DNA from: Actinernus sp. WN-2022
Taxonomy: Eukaryota; Cnidaria; Anthozoa; Actiniaria; Actinernidae
Assembly: GCA_030867875.1 (NCBI GenBank)
Contig: JAOWCC010000577.1
Coordinates: 4,170,660-4,234,659, forward strand
DNA: 64,000 nucleotides
Direction of reading: 5' to 3'
The first letter of the stretch is position 1; each line of letters opens with the position of its first letter. Shown here in pieces: positions 1-10,989 of this stretch. Both the position numbers and the translations under genes were made by a program. A model generated the notes under the pieces. That model was not told where the DNA came from. It saw nothing but the letters and a program-made list of their open reading frames with translations, and made no database searches.

Positions 1-94
1 ATACAAAATATTTGGTAAAATCACTGATATAAGGCCCAAATATTACATGGTGTTTAGAAAAATATGTATATTTCTGCCAGCACATTTTTGTATA

Positions 95-310
95 ATAGAG
101 GTAATCGGCTAACGCTGTTGCCACCCAATTCAGATCATGTGATGTAAACCGATGCTACTCTGGGGAATTATTCCTTTTTCATTCTAATCATAATGCAGTC
201 ATGCCTATCTGAATAAAATTAATTTTCAAAGAGTCAATTCTCCAGAGTAATGTGTTTTTACATCACGTGATCTGAGTTGGGTGACAACAGAGTTAGCCGA
301 TTACCTCTAT
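95..310. repeat. Imperfect inverted repeat
   Basis: AGGTAATCGGCTAACGCTGT at 99 pairs with the inverse at 285-305, and TCTGG...CCAGA closes the arms; spacer about 70 bp. Same hairpin style as other copies in the window. Confidence 0.65.
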
Positions 311-2194
311 AAATGATCCTCACATGTCGTCACATAATTAGCATATTGGAAATAGAAACCTCTATATCTCATAGACGCCACACTCAATTTAAAAAAAAAT
401 ATCAAAAGTTCAACTATATTTACTTGATAATGGAGAATCGATTTTAATGATAAGAAAATTGGTCTCATATGCACTTTAAATGGCAAATCAATAGAGTACT
501 AAAGTGATATCAACATGGTGTGTCAAGTTATTGCAGAATCGGTGATCTGAAAATTCCAAATCGGAATTGAATTGTGGCGTCACACTTTACCACTCTATTC
601 GTCTCTATTATGTTAGTCACTCGTTCCGAAGTGACTATGTGATTTTAATGCCCGAGGGCGCAGTTCATTGTTAGGATGATTATCTAATAAGCAAAGCACG
701 GAATGCATACTATGAGCTCATTGATAACCATTGTTAACCAAAGCATTGTTGTTCATAATTCCCCTGAAAAAAAAATTGCGGTTTGAAAGGGAACATTAGG
801 CTGTCCTTTCGCACATGACGAAATGTCTGTTAACCCTGTCCCTATACTTCATTGGTCTAGCAAGTCGGTATTCTCTTCATTTCTCAAACCCGCTTCTTCC
901 ATGTGGGATACTTAAACCATAAACGCGACGTAATTGCATCCTCTACTAATATTTAGTCAGCCACATAATTTACATTGTAGTTTAATGTAGTTATTCTTCT
1001 CAAAAATAACACTTGTCCCACGCTTGTCATTCAATCAATGACGCTCAATCAAGCATAATAACAAAACATTTTCAAAAGCAACTCAACTGCGACGTCTTTA
1101 GTTTAGACAGAGAAAACTAAACTTCTCTGAGATTAGTTCCGTTTCTCGAAGATAATAGTATTACAAAGTGATAGCATGACATTTCGGTAAATTAGTGATT
1201 CAATTTCCCCTTGAGCCTCATGCCATACTATTACTTATGATCATTTATTGAAACCCAGAACAAAGTCGGAGTGTGAGTTTTGAATACTGGTTTGTCCAGG
1301 TCATCATAAATAAACTGGAAGTAAACATAGATTAGCAAAGTGCGTTCGTCATATTTTTTTAGATGAGAACGGATTGGACTTCCTGTGGTAAATACATACC
1401 CTGAGATAAAAGATTGCTTACCTGGACTACACTGCCGACATTCACAGACTGAGCCTCCTACTGTGAGATTAAAATATCCTCATCAAAAAATGCCTGCTTT
1501 TAAATAATGTGCAAAGTTTTGAATGTCTTGACATAAGTTATACATACAAGGGGATGGAAATAAAGGGAACATTTTGGATTGTAAAACTGAGTATGTAAGT
1601 TAACACTTTAGAACCTCATGGAATGAACAGATGCGATGAAAGCTACCCTTTACTATGTTTTCTCGTTGTAATAACTATAGTTACAATCCGCATTACCTGT
1701 GTTTACACATTACCATATATTGCCTCTCATTACATCTATAAAGGTTCCATTTCAAATTTCGCTTAATCAGCGTTGTATATAATGTCTACGTCCACTTGTA
1801 TTCCTTACTTACCTCATATAACCCCAGTTCGTTGAACCGAAATATAAAGTACAATAACTAACATCGTACAGCCGTCCGTTCAGCCTTGCAGTCTTCATAT
1901 ATATAAAGAAAAAACAAGTCATATTTTTGTATTTGTTAATAAAATGTACCGGTAATAAGTTTAAGAGGAAAATGTGGATTTTGAGGAAACTTTAACGAAT
2001 TCAGTAGATATAATGTACATTCATTTGATAATTTATCTATGTGTGTATGGACAGCCGATATCAGGGTATCAAACTGTAGTTATACCATGATCGCCTCGGA
2101 TTCTTTTGTTCTCCGACGCACATGCATTTAAACCACTAATTTTCCCTGATGGCAGGGAAATTTAGTCAGGGCCATTGTCTTCGAAATTCCCCTC
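311..2194. other. AT-rich stretch, no gene seen
   Basis: Contains AGCATATTGGAAATAGAAAC at 342 (related to the palindromic MITEs) and TTCTCTTCATTTCTCAAACC at 873, which recurs at 2418 in a degenerate duplication. I see no exon or RNA gene. Confidence 0.6.
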
Positions 2195-2275
2195 ATTACG
2201 CATGCATGCAGGGGAAATTTAGAAATATGCATGAAATAGACAATGCATATTTCTAAATTTCCCCTGCATGCGCAA
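2195..2275. repeat. Inverted repeat
   Basis: GCATGCAGGGGAAATTTAGA and its inverse flank AAATAGACA; arms about 32 bp. Confidence 0.8.
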
Positions 2276-3409
2276 CGGCGAAAATTAGAAGACAATGCAA
2301 GCTGGACAGAGTGTCAAAAGCATCAACTCCTGCTCCCCTATGGTACGACTGGCCTGTCTTCATCATAACCTTCAATGTAATCCATGTGGGATGACTTATT
2401 TCAATCTGCACGTTTTTCTCTTCATTTCTCAAACCCGCTTCTTCCATGCGGGATACTTAACACCATAAACGTGACGTAATTAAAATCGATACATGCTCTT
2501 TGAATATTTAGTTAACCGCATAATTACGTTATATTTTAGTGTTATTCTTCTCAAGACAACACGCTTGTCCCCAGGGGAAGCCAGGGCATTAGGAAAACAC
2601 TCATCCCTATTGAAATCAATACAATAAACCAAATGGAACACAAAGACACTTGGTCTCATGCTTTCCGTCAGTTCCTCTTTCTGACCGACGTGTATTGAAA
2701 TAAGAAAATACATCTAGTGTGCATTATACGCCAGGTGCAAGGCCACTTCTATGAAGTACACAAGGCGCGGCCTATATGGAATGATAAATCAAACTTGTCC
2801 AATTATTGCTACAGAAACTGTAGGGGCAAAGTAGCGCTAATAGCCAAAACACAACACTCCATTCCTTTGCGCGCCGCATACATACATACAAAAATACACC
2901 TTTTTTTAATGAAGCTCCCTTACACAGTGCTTTTCATCTACAATATACAAATAAAATATAAAAAATAAAATACTAAATATATAGCTAATTCCAATTTAAA
3001 TGACTTGTAAAATAAGCTAAGAAGTATAGATAACAAAAAGATAGTGAAGACTTTAAATTTCCTATTTCTTTTACATCGCTTGGTAGCTTTGCTCCTCGAA
3101 AGGAAAAAGACCGCTAAGTTCAGATCACTGTTAAATCTAGTGTTTCTATCGTGTATTTTCGATCTCCGCACGAACTTTTTACATAAGTAGTCAGATGCCA
3201 TATTATAGCATAGTTTAATATACATTTTTAATATTGTAATATTTCAAGACTTCGTAATATATTAAGACTTTTTAATACTCTTAAACATCAAGTGTATCTA
3301 AACTTTTTTAAATTATAAGTTTGTATGTATTTTTATTTGCCTATCTTTTGTTCACGTTCACGTTTAAACGAGTTGTATAAGCTCCTAGGTGACACGTGGT
3401 TAAATAAAG

Positions 3410-3464
3410 TATTGTTTGTATTGTATTGTATTGTATTGTATTGTATTGTATTGTATTGTATTGC
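3410..3464. repeat. (TTGTA)n microsatellite
   Basis: About ten TTGTA units; a second run lies at 8562-8601. Possibly 3' tails of LINE copies, since the 25.1-kb LINE also ends in this pentamer. Confidence 0.95.
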
Positions 3465-3474
3465 ATTCTTTCTA

Positions 3475-3690
3475 CGGGAAGTGTCCCGCGAACGGGACAC
3501 TTCCCGGGACACTTCCCGCTTGAAGTTGTCATTTGTCCCGGGAAGTGTCCCCTGGGGAAGTGTCCCGGGAAGTGTCCCGGGAAGTGTCCCCCAAAGTGGC
3601 ATTTGTCCCGTGGGACAGGGAAGTGTCCCGGGAAGTGTCCCACAAGGTGGCATTTATCCCGCAGGGAAGGGAACTGTCCCGGGAGAGGGA
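3475..3690. repeat. Palindromic tandem array of GGGAAGTGTCCC
   Basis: GGGAAGTGTCCC or its inverse GGGACACTTCCC occurs at least eight times with short spacers. Isolated copies appear at 7787 (CGGGAAGTGTCCCGCGA) and 7957 (GGGACACTTCCC). Confidence 0.92.
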
Positions 3691-4514
3691 ACTATCCAGG
3701 AGTTTGATTTGGATGATTGATTTATTAAAGTTTTTCGTTTTAATTTTGTCTCGTATTTTTCCTTTTTTTATGGCATTCTCGAAGGGTTTATTAGACTGCA
3801 GATATTAGATATTTCATCAAAAAATCAAGGCATGAAAAAAACAATTTTCCAATCTCCCGTGGGGTTCAAACTCTTGACCATGTTCGACAATTTGAGAAAG
3901 ACGTTTCACAAAAACTTGTTTTTGTTCAATTCGTATGAGTTATCGAAAATTTAGTCAAATTGTCACCCGCGTCGTTCATATTTTCTATTGACTATGATCA
4001 AATGATTTCAAAACAAATGATTTTTCCACATAATTACTTTATTTAAGTATTTCGGCCTCTCTCAAGCAAAACTACCCTTAAGGCTACTGGATACCGTTAC
4101 GGCGCTAACGATTAAACAGCGCTTATATAATCTAACTGCTCTGTTCATGCACTGCTCTGTTCACTGCTCTGTTCATGTCAACGGCTTTTATTTATTACGT
4201 AGCCTCTAAAACAACCAGAAGAAATAAAGCATAAACCAACTCTTCTAACAATGTGATGCATTTTCCTAAGATTATTATAGCAAAGCGAATGCAAATGCAG
4301 ACATTACGGTCACGCCCGAAAGGGCATCTAACTCACCAAATACTAAATTCTGTAACAACATGATGCATCAGTTGCTGTGGCTTAGAATTCAAACACAGGC
4401 ATTCCAAACACGTTAACAGCATCATTTGCGCGATTTTTTTAGCTCTCATTTTCGCACCCAAATGCATGGTTTAGCATTTGGGCAGAAGCCTGTGTTGCGC
4501 ATCTTTCCCGAAGC

Positions 4515-4840
4515 TCAGCATGATTTTTCGGTTTTTCCTGTCCTGGATAATATTTCGTCTCCATTAGCTTTGTCCTCGCTGCCCTTGTCTTCTTCATTTT
4601 CCTCCCTCTTTCCTTTAGAGTTTTCGCTTTCCGATTCAGTACTATTCAGGTGAAATGTGGGATCCTTGCATTTTCCGTTATTCGCCTTAGCTGTTGTCTG
4701 CAACACAGCTAAGGCAGCAGACATGGCGGCCTTATAAGCTGCAGAGTGTTTGGGGTATTTAACGGGATGAGCTGTCAGGTGCTTGTCCACGCGATAAACT
4801 AGTTTCTTACATGATGGGCATGTCTTCCTGGGCTTTACGT
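4515..4840 (-). CDS. Possible exon with CxxC...H zinc-binding motif
   Basis: Open frame on the minus strand reading KPRKTCPSCKKLVYRVDKHL, then TAHPVKYPKHSAAYKAAM, then a low-complexity acidic Ser/Glu/Lys tail and a stop at 4515. CPSC...HL..H resembles a single zinc finger (C2H2/C2HC). A possible acceptor AG lies just before the AAG TAC codons near 4890. It could be a last exon of a host gene or part of a repeated gene family; product unknown. Confidence 0.35.
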
Positions 4841-5094
4841 CTTTGTTACTCTCCCCTGCTTTGATCCTGATCCTAATTTTCTTAGCGTACTTCTATGCTG
4901 GACCCCATATGCACTGTGATTCAGGTCTTTTACACTTGCGTCGCATTTTAAACAGGGTTGAAACTTTCGTTTCGTTTTACGGGTCGCGGTTTGATAGTGG
5001 GACCTTGGTCATGACTGGAATGCCCCGCTTCAGGATTAACAGTTGTGATCAGGCTCTCGGCTCCCTGCTGCCAGTGGAATGAAAACTGTCTATC

Positions 5095-5753
5095 TTAATG
5101 AGCTCTCAGTCTTGTGATGGTATCCCCCAGTTCCTCGTACTTGAAAAAAGAAAGAATAGAAATGAATAATAATCGCATCGCATCGCTAACAAGGACGAAA
5201 CAGCTGTCCATGGTTGCCATACTGCACAGGTAATAGGATGACGCGCATGCGTGTGAGGTCGTAGACTGGTGTGTGTAAGACAGTGTTTGCAAAATGGCTT
5301 TTATTTCCTATAAATAAAGGACTGAATCAGTTGTCACAAGATACAGATACTAGTAGCAGTGGACCGGGGGGGAGGGGCGGGGGCAAAATCCTTAAAAGAA
5401 CAAGTATCACATGAATAAATTCTCACCTCCTTGACTTGGTCTAAACGTTTCTGACAGTCGGGAGCGACGGTGTAGAAATAAGTGAGGATTTTCTTGCTCG
5501 ACAGGCAGGCTGAAACTTGCAGAGAACATCTAAAACTAAACAAAATTGTATAACTTATATTAACTTTAAGCTAATATTATCAACAGGCCAGTTGGCGTAT
5601 CGCGAAAACACAACAAAGATGCGATGCGATTCTGATTTCATATAAAATATCCAAACAGCTAATGACAAAAATAGCTCCATAGTATGTGTAAAATACTAGA
5701 TCGAATTATGTTTTGCTAAAATTGATGTAGAGATTGGGATAATATGTCTTACC
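5095..5753 (-). CDS. Small three-exon gene, unrecognised product
   Basis: Proposed exons on the minus strand: up to 5753 (GTAAGA donor), 5509 or 5515 to 5427 (GTGAGA donor), and 5139-5095 with stop. Joined in phase (1, then 0) they read through MHEAMLTSLQSVFLGFASDA, a Cys-rich middle (ACLSSKKILTYFYTVAPDC), and QKRLDQVKEYEELGDTITRL ending RAH. The last part looks like a short coiled coil. Starting at the ATG in exon 1 (near 5825) the product would be about 66 residues. The frame is open further 5' (WFREIRESSDVPIRFEQ) without an obvious ATG, so the start is uncertain. I do not recognise the family. Confidence 0.5.
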
Positions 5754-6369
5754 TCGTGAAACGACGGCATCACTGGCGAAGCCGAGAAATACAGATTGGA
5801 GAGAAGTAAGCATTGCCTCGTGCATCTGTTCGAAACGGATCGGGACATCGCTGGATTCCCGGATTTCACGGAACCACGTCCAGTAGCGCGTACACGTCCA
5901 TGGTTATAATTTTGAAGAAAATACACCAAAACCTAACTTTACGCACATGCATGCTAAAAATCCTTTAATCTAAGATGCATAAACCGAATATTCAGCCTTT
6001 CCATGGCAGAAATATATAATGATAAAATGTCCGAAGACTACTGTAATGCTGATCAAATACAACGCTTGTCGAGGTTTATACGATATTTCGGCTGCCCAGT
6101 ACCAGCCTTCTTCAGGTTTGTTTTACATTGGAGGTCACAAATGGATACAAGGCTTATATAAATTGTTAATTACGTAACTATGAGCGGAAATTACAAAATC
6201 GATGACATATGTTTTATACAATAGTAACACATAAAAGGAAATTACGAAATAGGTTTGAAAAGATTTTGCAGATCCGAATATCAGCCGACAATAAAAGTCA
6301 AACGGTGAAATTACATTTCATCACGTCTATTCCTTCCGAGTGGTTCGAGGGTTTTAGCTTTATAGATGA

Positions 6370-6391
6370 TATGGCGCTATATAAATATGGC

Positions 6392-6455
<64 letters not shown>
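6370..6455 (+). mobile_element. SINE 3' tail with (ATT)n
   Basis: ATGGCGCTATATAAATATGG followed by about 20 ATT repeats; the same tail as the full SINE at 63510-63890. No tRNA head seen upstream. Confidence 0.7.
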
Positions 6456-6457
<2 letters not shown>

Positions 6458-6845
6458 CGCGTTTAGAAAGGAATAAGGAGCATGTCAGTACTAGAATGGT
6501 TAGGGCTGAGAAAATGTTCAGAAACGGCTGTAGGTTTAGATTTGATATTAGATTTATCTACAGGTCGTCTGTGTTCGTTAAAACGATATTTGAGGCATCG
6601 TTTTGTTTCTCCGATGTATTGTGAATTACAAAATGTACAGTAGTGACATTGAACCATGTAAATTAGGTTTTTAGTATTACATGTAATGTGAGATTTGATA
6701 TGGTGAGTTTCGCCAGTAGAAGAAAAAGTGTATCGAGTGAGGCTATGTTTGATGTAAGGGCAGGTAATGCAGTTTTTTTACCGCAGCGATAAGAGCCGGG
6801 TGGCAGTGGAGAGGTGTTAGTAGTGTAGAAATATAGTCCATGCCA
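6455..6845 (-). mobile_element. Penelope-like element GIY-YIG fragment, different lineage
   Basis: Minus strand: TNTSPLPPGSYRCGKK, then by frameshift the Cys-rich linker, then MVQCHYCTFCNSQYIGETKR, CLKYRFNEHRRPVDKSNIKS and AVSEHFLSPNHSS. QYIGETKR..K.R..EH is the GIY-YIG core. A likely terminal piece TTTCGGCTGCCCAGTACCAG is at about 6090. A SINE tail with (ATT)n interrupts at 6395-6455. Confidence 0.85.
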
Positions 6846-7028
6846 CCTTGGTTGAGCCAAAAAAAAATGAAAAAAATGCCATTTTAACAATTTTCTCAAA
6901 TAGCGCTTGCATTAATCAGATGAGGCACATCTTAATCAGATTCATCAGATGCTAAAATGGCTTATTAAAACTGCTAAAATATATGAGAATATTGCTTTCG
7001 CACATTTGAAACCTTGGAATGGATTCCT

Positions 7029-7148
7029 GGGCCGGGTTGTTCAAAGCCCGATTAGTGCTAATCCAGGGTTAATTTCCATGACAACCAATAGGTTCTGTGC
7101 AGAGTTAATCCAGGATTAACACTAATCGGGCTTTGAACAACCCGGCCC
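7029..7148. mobile_element. Palindromic MITE GGGCCGGGTTGTTC
   Basis: GGGCCGGGTTGTTCAAAGCC at 7029 with inverse ending at 7148; arms about 40 bp around CATGACAACC. Confidence 0.8.
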
Positions 7149-8601
7149 TGGATTTTAAGGAATCGTGTGCAAAAATTACGGTAAATATGTTCAAAATATA
7201 TTCTTTGGAAACATCATTTCCCCCCCAGTTTTTACAGAATCTTACTCAGAGCCACTTATAAAGTATCAATATTGCACTTTTTGCCCAACTGCTTTCCGTT
7301 GCCATGGTAACACTTTTTCGTGTTTCGGACGAGAATTTCTATAGAGAAAAGGTCAAAATCTAAATTTTAACACATTCATGCCAATAAACTTTCATTTAAG
7401 ATGCAAAAACCGATTTTTTAGCTATTTCCATGGTTTTGCTGAATTTTAGCTATAATTCCTCGCCACCTTACTTGTGCGTATATGCAAAAACTCTCAAACT
7501 TCAAAAATTCGCAAAACACCTAAAAATCGCTAAAACCAAGTGAAACTAAGCAGATGTGTTTATTTTAATTATTTCTATTTAATGATTAAACAAAATTGAC
7601 AAGGGAGAGTTATTAGGGGGTTGTCATGGTAACCAGCCTATATTTTATCACGCGATACCCCCCCTTTTGTCATCAGTGTCGCTAAAATAAAATTATATTC
7701 CAAACGACGTGCAATATTGATGGCTACTCAAACTGAAGTTTTCGATTTCCAATTGTTTAAATTTTTTGCAAAAATGACTTCAAAGTTAGCGGGAAGTGTC
7801 CCGCGAGCAAACTAGAAAAACATCGCTAAAATTGTTAAAAATGAATCTACCACTAAAATATTTTAGAAGCCTACATGCTTTACCTTTCGACTTGATTCCT
7901 GGAGATATCTGCTCTAACGGACAGCGTTTTAGAGAATTAAAGTGATTTTTGTTTCCGAGGGACACTTCCCACTTCTCGTACTTGTTGGGGCAGATTTCGG
8001 AAAAACTGCGAAAATTCCACCCAGGAGCATTTTGAAAGGCTAAAACTTCACAGACATACAAACCAAGCTATACTGCCGTTAGTATATGAAAATGAAACGT
8101 TTATCTCAAGTAATCTGGAAGTTATAATCATTCGAACTTTTTTGAGATGATTTTTTTTTGTAAGAAGTGCACCAGGTCTCGTTGCGGACTCAGACATATA
8201 CTGGACTTTCTTTCCAAAATGTCGAATGGCATTGTCCCGAGGCGTAAATAAGCTCCGTTACAGCCTGTGTTACTTGTAAAAGTGCTGATTTAAGTGTGTA
8301 TTTTGCTCTGAAAGTTTCGAGAATTTGAATTAAAATTTCGAGTTTTAGAACGACTATCGGGAAATGTCTCGCGAAAAATAGGTTTTTGTTTAAAAAATAT
8401 ATTTGCCATTGTCCAAGAAATAAGAAAAGTATACACATGAAAATTCGCATAGATAAGCTACTTATGACTACATTTGAAGATAATTGAACGATAAATGTAG
8501 ACATATTTAGAAGAATAGCTAATACAAAATCGCGGGACAAAAAGTTGGCATTAGACACAGGTGTATTGTATTGTATTGTATTGTATTGTATTGTATTGTA
8601 T

Positions 8602-8722
8602 CCGGCTCCCCTGGCACAAACCATGTATGAACAAACATATATTAGCCGAACTCCATGAACTACATGTATTCACCTATTCCTAGGTGGCCCGAGTTAAGGC
8701 CGCTCAGGGCCTCTTGTTTTCA
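8602..8722 (+). repeat. Dispersed repeat, copy 1
   Basis: CCGGCTCCCCTGGCACAAAC through TATTCACCTATTCCTAGGTG to CTCAGGGCCTCTTGTT; second copy at 20857-20972. A related end GTGGCCCGAGTGAAAGCCC..GGGCTCTTGTT is at 46003 and 62546. Confidence 0.85.
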
Positions 8723-9381
8723 TTATTTTACTTGAATACTGTATATATTTGCTTTGATTTTTACCATCTCACATGTGCGCGAGGTTCGTCAGTTCATACG
8801 AGAATCGCTGAGAATATATGACCGTGTCCGACCCGCACATCTAATGTAATGGTCTCTCACCATGACACAGTCCCTTTAACTTAGAAATATTGCTCCACAC
8901 CGTGGAATAGTAAAAGAGTTTACTAAATACAACGGCAAGCAATAAAAGGGATTTATATTGCATAGATATTTAATTCTAGTTATCCTGATTAACTTATACA
9001 TGCAATTTGAAACAGTTTTTGTCATATGCTCGTTGTAATTGAGACAGGAGTCTAAGATAACACTAAGGTCCTTGGCTACAGGTAAGGTTTAATCACCTTC
9101 CCCAACAGTAGAGGTGGCAGGTTACGTGTCAGCTAACTCCGACGACCAGTAGCTTCGTCTTATCGAGGTTAATTAGTAACGAGTTCGTACAACACCATCT
9201 CGATATTTCCGTAAGATCCTAATTAATTTAGGACAGCAACAGCATCGGAGATTTGCCGGACTTGGGGAAGGGCGAATTTGTTTTAGTATCGTCCTGTAGC
9301 CCATTGCTTGACAGTATTTAGGGACAGACAGAAGATTATTGTGGTACACCAACAGTTCAGAAACGGTGTTTTCTAGCTTCA

Positions 9382-10455
9382 AGTGCATATAAGCCCTATC
9401 CAGTTATCTTTAATATCGATTTTACATGAAGTGGATAGTCCATGGTAGAATATTTCTTGATTTCGGTGTTGTGTCTACGAGATATAAAGGTTTATATTTC
9501 CAATATGCTAATGATGTGATGTCATCACCGACATTTGCTGAATTTCTTTGTGCTTGTGAATTAAGCTATTTTCTAATTTAGATTTTTTTTTTGTAAAATC
9601 ACTTTGATTAGCTTCAAATATAACTTAGAATTTATAAATAGGTGATTTATCTCTACCAGCATGCTTTTGTATAATAAGTGATGTTGGTGATGACATCACA
9701 TCATTAGCATATTGGAAATACCCAAATCAAATCAAGAAATATTCTACCGTTGGACTATCCACTCCATGTACAATCACAGGCAGCCCAGGATCACTGATAG
9801 TAACAGTGTATGGAAATTAACAGTGCCGGTTTGTATGGGAAATTTTCCGTTCTCAATTTTCGACATAAATATTTAATAAACATCCACCAACCTTACCGTG
9901 TGTCTTGATGTGGTTGTCCTTTATGTCTGGACGAGTTTTAGGGAATTCGGTGAAATTGTCCTCCCTCTATGAATTTCCTAAAACTCGGTCCAGACATAAA
10001 GGACAACCACATCAAGACACACGGTAAGAGTGGATGTTTATTAAATATTTCTGTCGAAAATAGTCCAGTGTTGTATTCGAAAATTACCGCTGAATGCAAT
10101 GACTACAGACGCACGTACGCAGGGTTAGCCTCATTCTGAAGTTAAACATTCATAAATACCAGCGAGAAGGTGGGCTATTCACAACTCTGCGTATTGTTAT
10201 AGTTTCGCGTTTTGTACCTTCTCGCTGGTATTTATGAATGTTTAACTTCAGAATGAGGCTAACCCTGCGTACATGCGTCTGTATCATTGCATTCAGCGGT
10301 AAATTTCGAATACGAAACTGGACTATTGAGAACGGAAAATTTCCCATACAAACACTGTTAATTTCCATACACTGTTACTATCAGTGATCCTGGGCTGCCT
10401 GTGGTACAATCGATAGCAAAGATAACTGGCTAGGGCTTATATGCATTTTAACAAC
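9382..10455. mobile_element. Palindromic MITE hosting the 9775-10403 insertion
   Basis: The left arm (GCATATAAGCCCTATCCAGT ... TGGATAGTCCATGGTAGAAT) pairs with a right arm split by the insertion: TGGACTATCCACTCCATG before it and CGATAGCAAAGATAACTGGC then TAGGGCTTATATGCA after it. The centre carries GATGTCATCACC / GGTGATGACATCAC. Similar palindromes occur at 95-310 and 62764-63234. Confidence 0.75.
9775..10403. mobile_element. 629-bp inverted-repeat element with 7-bp target duplication
   Basis: Ends CACAGGCAGCCCAGGATCAC and its inverse, with GTACAAT directly flanking (9768-9774, 10404-10410); the duplication may be 8 bp because one base is ambiguous. The ends pair over about 80 bp. Inside are two further inverted repeats: 9875-10045 (GTGTCTTGATGTGGTTGTCC) and 10075-10310 (CCAGCGAGAAGG). 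hAT-like by duplication size. Confidence 0.8.
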
Positions 10456-10522
10456 TTGGCTACGTTGTAACAGATGAATCAGTCGCACACAGCGTAAATG
10501 GCAGCCGCCATTGTTATTCTTA

Positions 10523-10687
10523 CTATGTAGCCACGCGACCTTACTGTGAAGCCACGCGACCTTACTGTGAAGCCACGCGACCTTACTGTGAAGCCACGCG
10601 ACCTTACTGTGAAGCCACGCGACCTTACTGTGAAGCCACGCGACCTTACTGTGTAGCCACGCGACCTTACTATGTAGCCACACGATT
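10523..10687. repeat. 21-bp minisatellite
   Basis: About 8 units of AGCCACGCGACCTTACTGTG plus A, almost identical; end units vary (TATGTAGCC). The 21-bp period keeps frames open (WLHSKVA on the minus strand), which explains the long apparent ORFs. Confidence 0.97.
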
Positions 10688-10840
10688 TCCACATTTTTTG
10701 CGGTCCGTGGTCGCCTGGTTACATTTCTGAAAACTGAGAGAGGCCGGAAGTGGAATATTAAGAGATGGACGGAAATGACACCATTACATAGGCTTTTAAC
10801 ATATATTAATCTGTAATGTCAGCAATTTCCCAAGGAGAGA

Positions 10841-10922
10841 GACGAGGTGGCCGAGTGGTTAAGGCGTTGGACTGCTAATCCAATGTGCTCTGCACGCGTG
10901 GGTTCGAATCCCATTCTCGTCG
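10841..10922 (+). tRNA. tRNA-Ser (GCT)
   Basis: 82-nt cloverleaf with acceptor stem GACGAGG/TCTCGTC, A box GGCCGAGTGGTTAAGGC, anticodon loop ACTGCTAAT with anticodon GCT, a type-II variable arm and B box GGTTCGAATCC. A T run follows within 20 bases (TTCTTTCCTCTTTT). It looks like a true gene, not a SINE, because the stem and long variable arm are intact. Confidence 0.9.
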
Positions 10923-10989
10923 AACGCCATCTGTTCTTTCCTCTTTTATACTTTTATTGGACGATGAGAGGCAAGAGGCAAGAGAGGAT

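Noticed and set aside
3333..3720. Overlapping ORFs of about 100-130 codons on both strands
   Set aside because: They come from (TTGTA)n and the GGGAAGTGTCCC array.
10381..10694. Repeat-protein ORFs (WLHSKVA)n
   Set aside because: By-product of the 21-bp tandem repeat; no conserved start or splice context.
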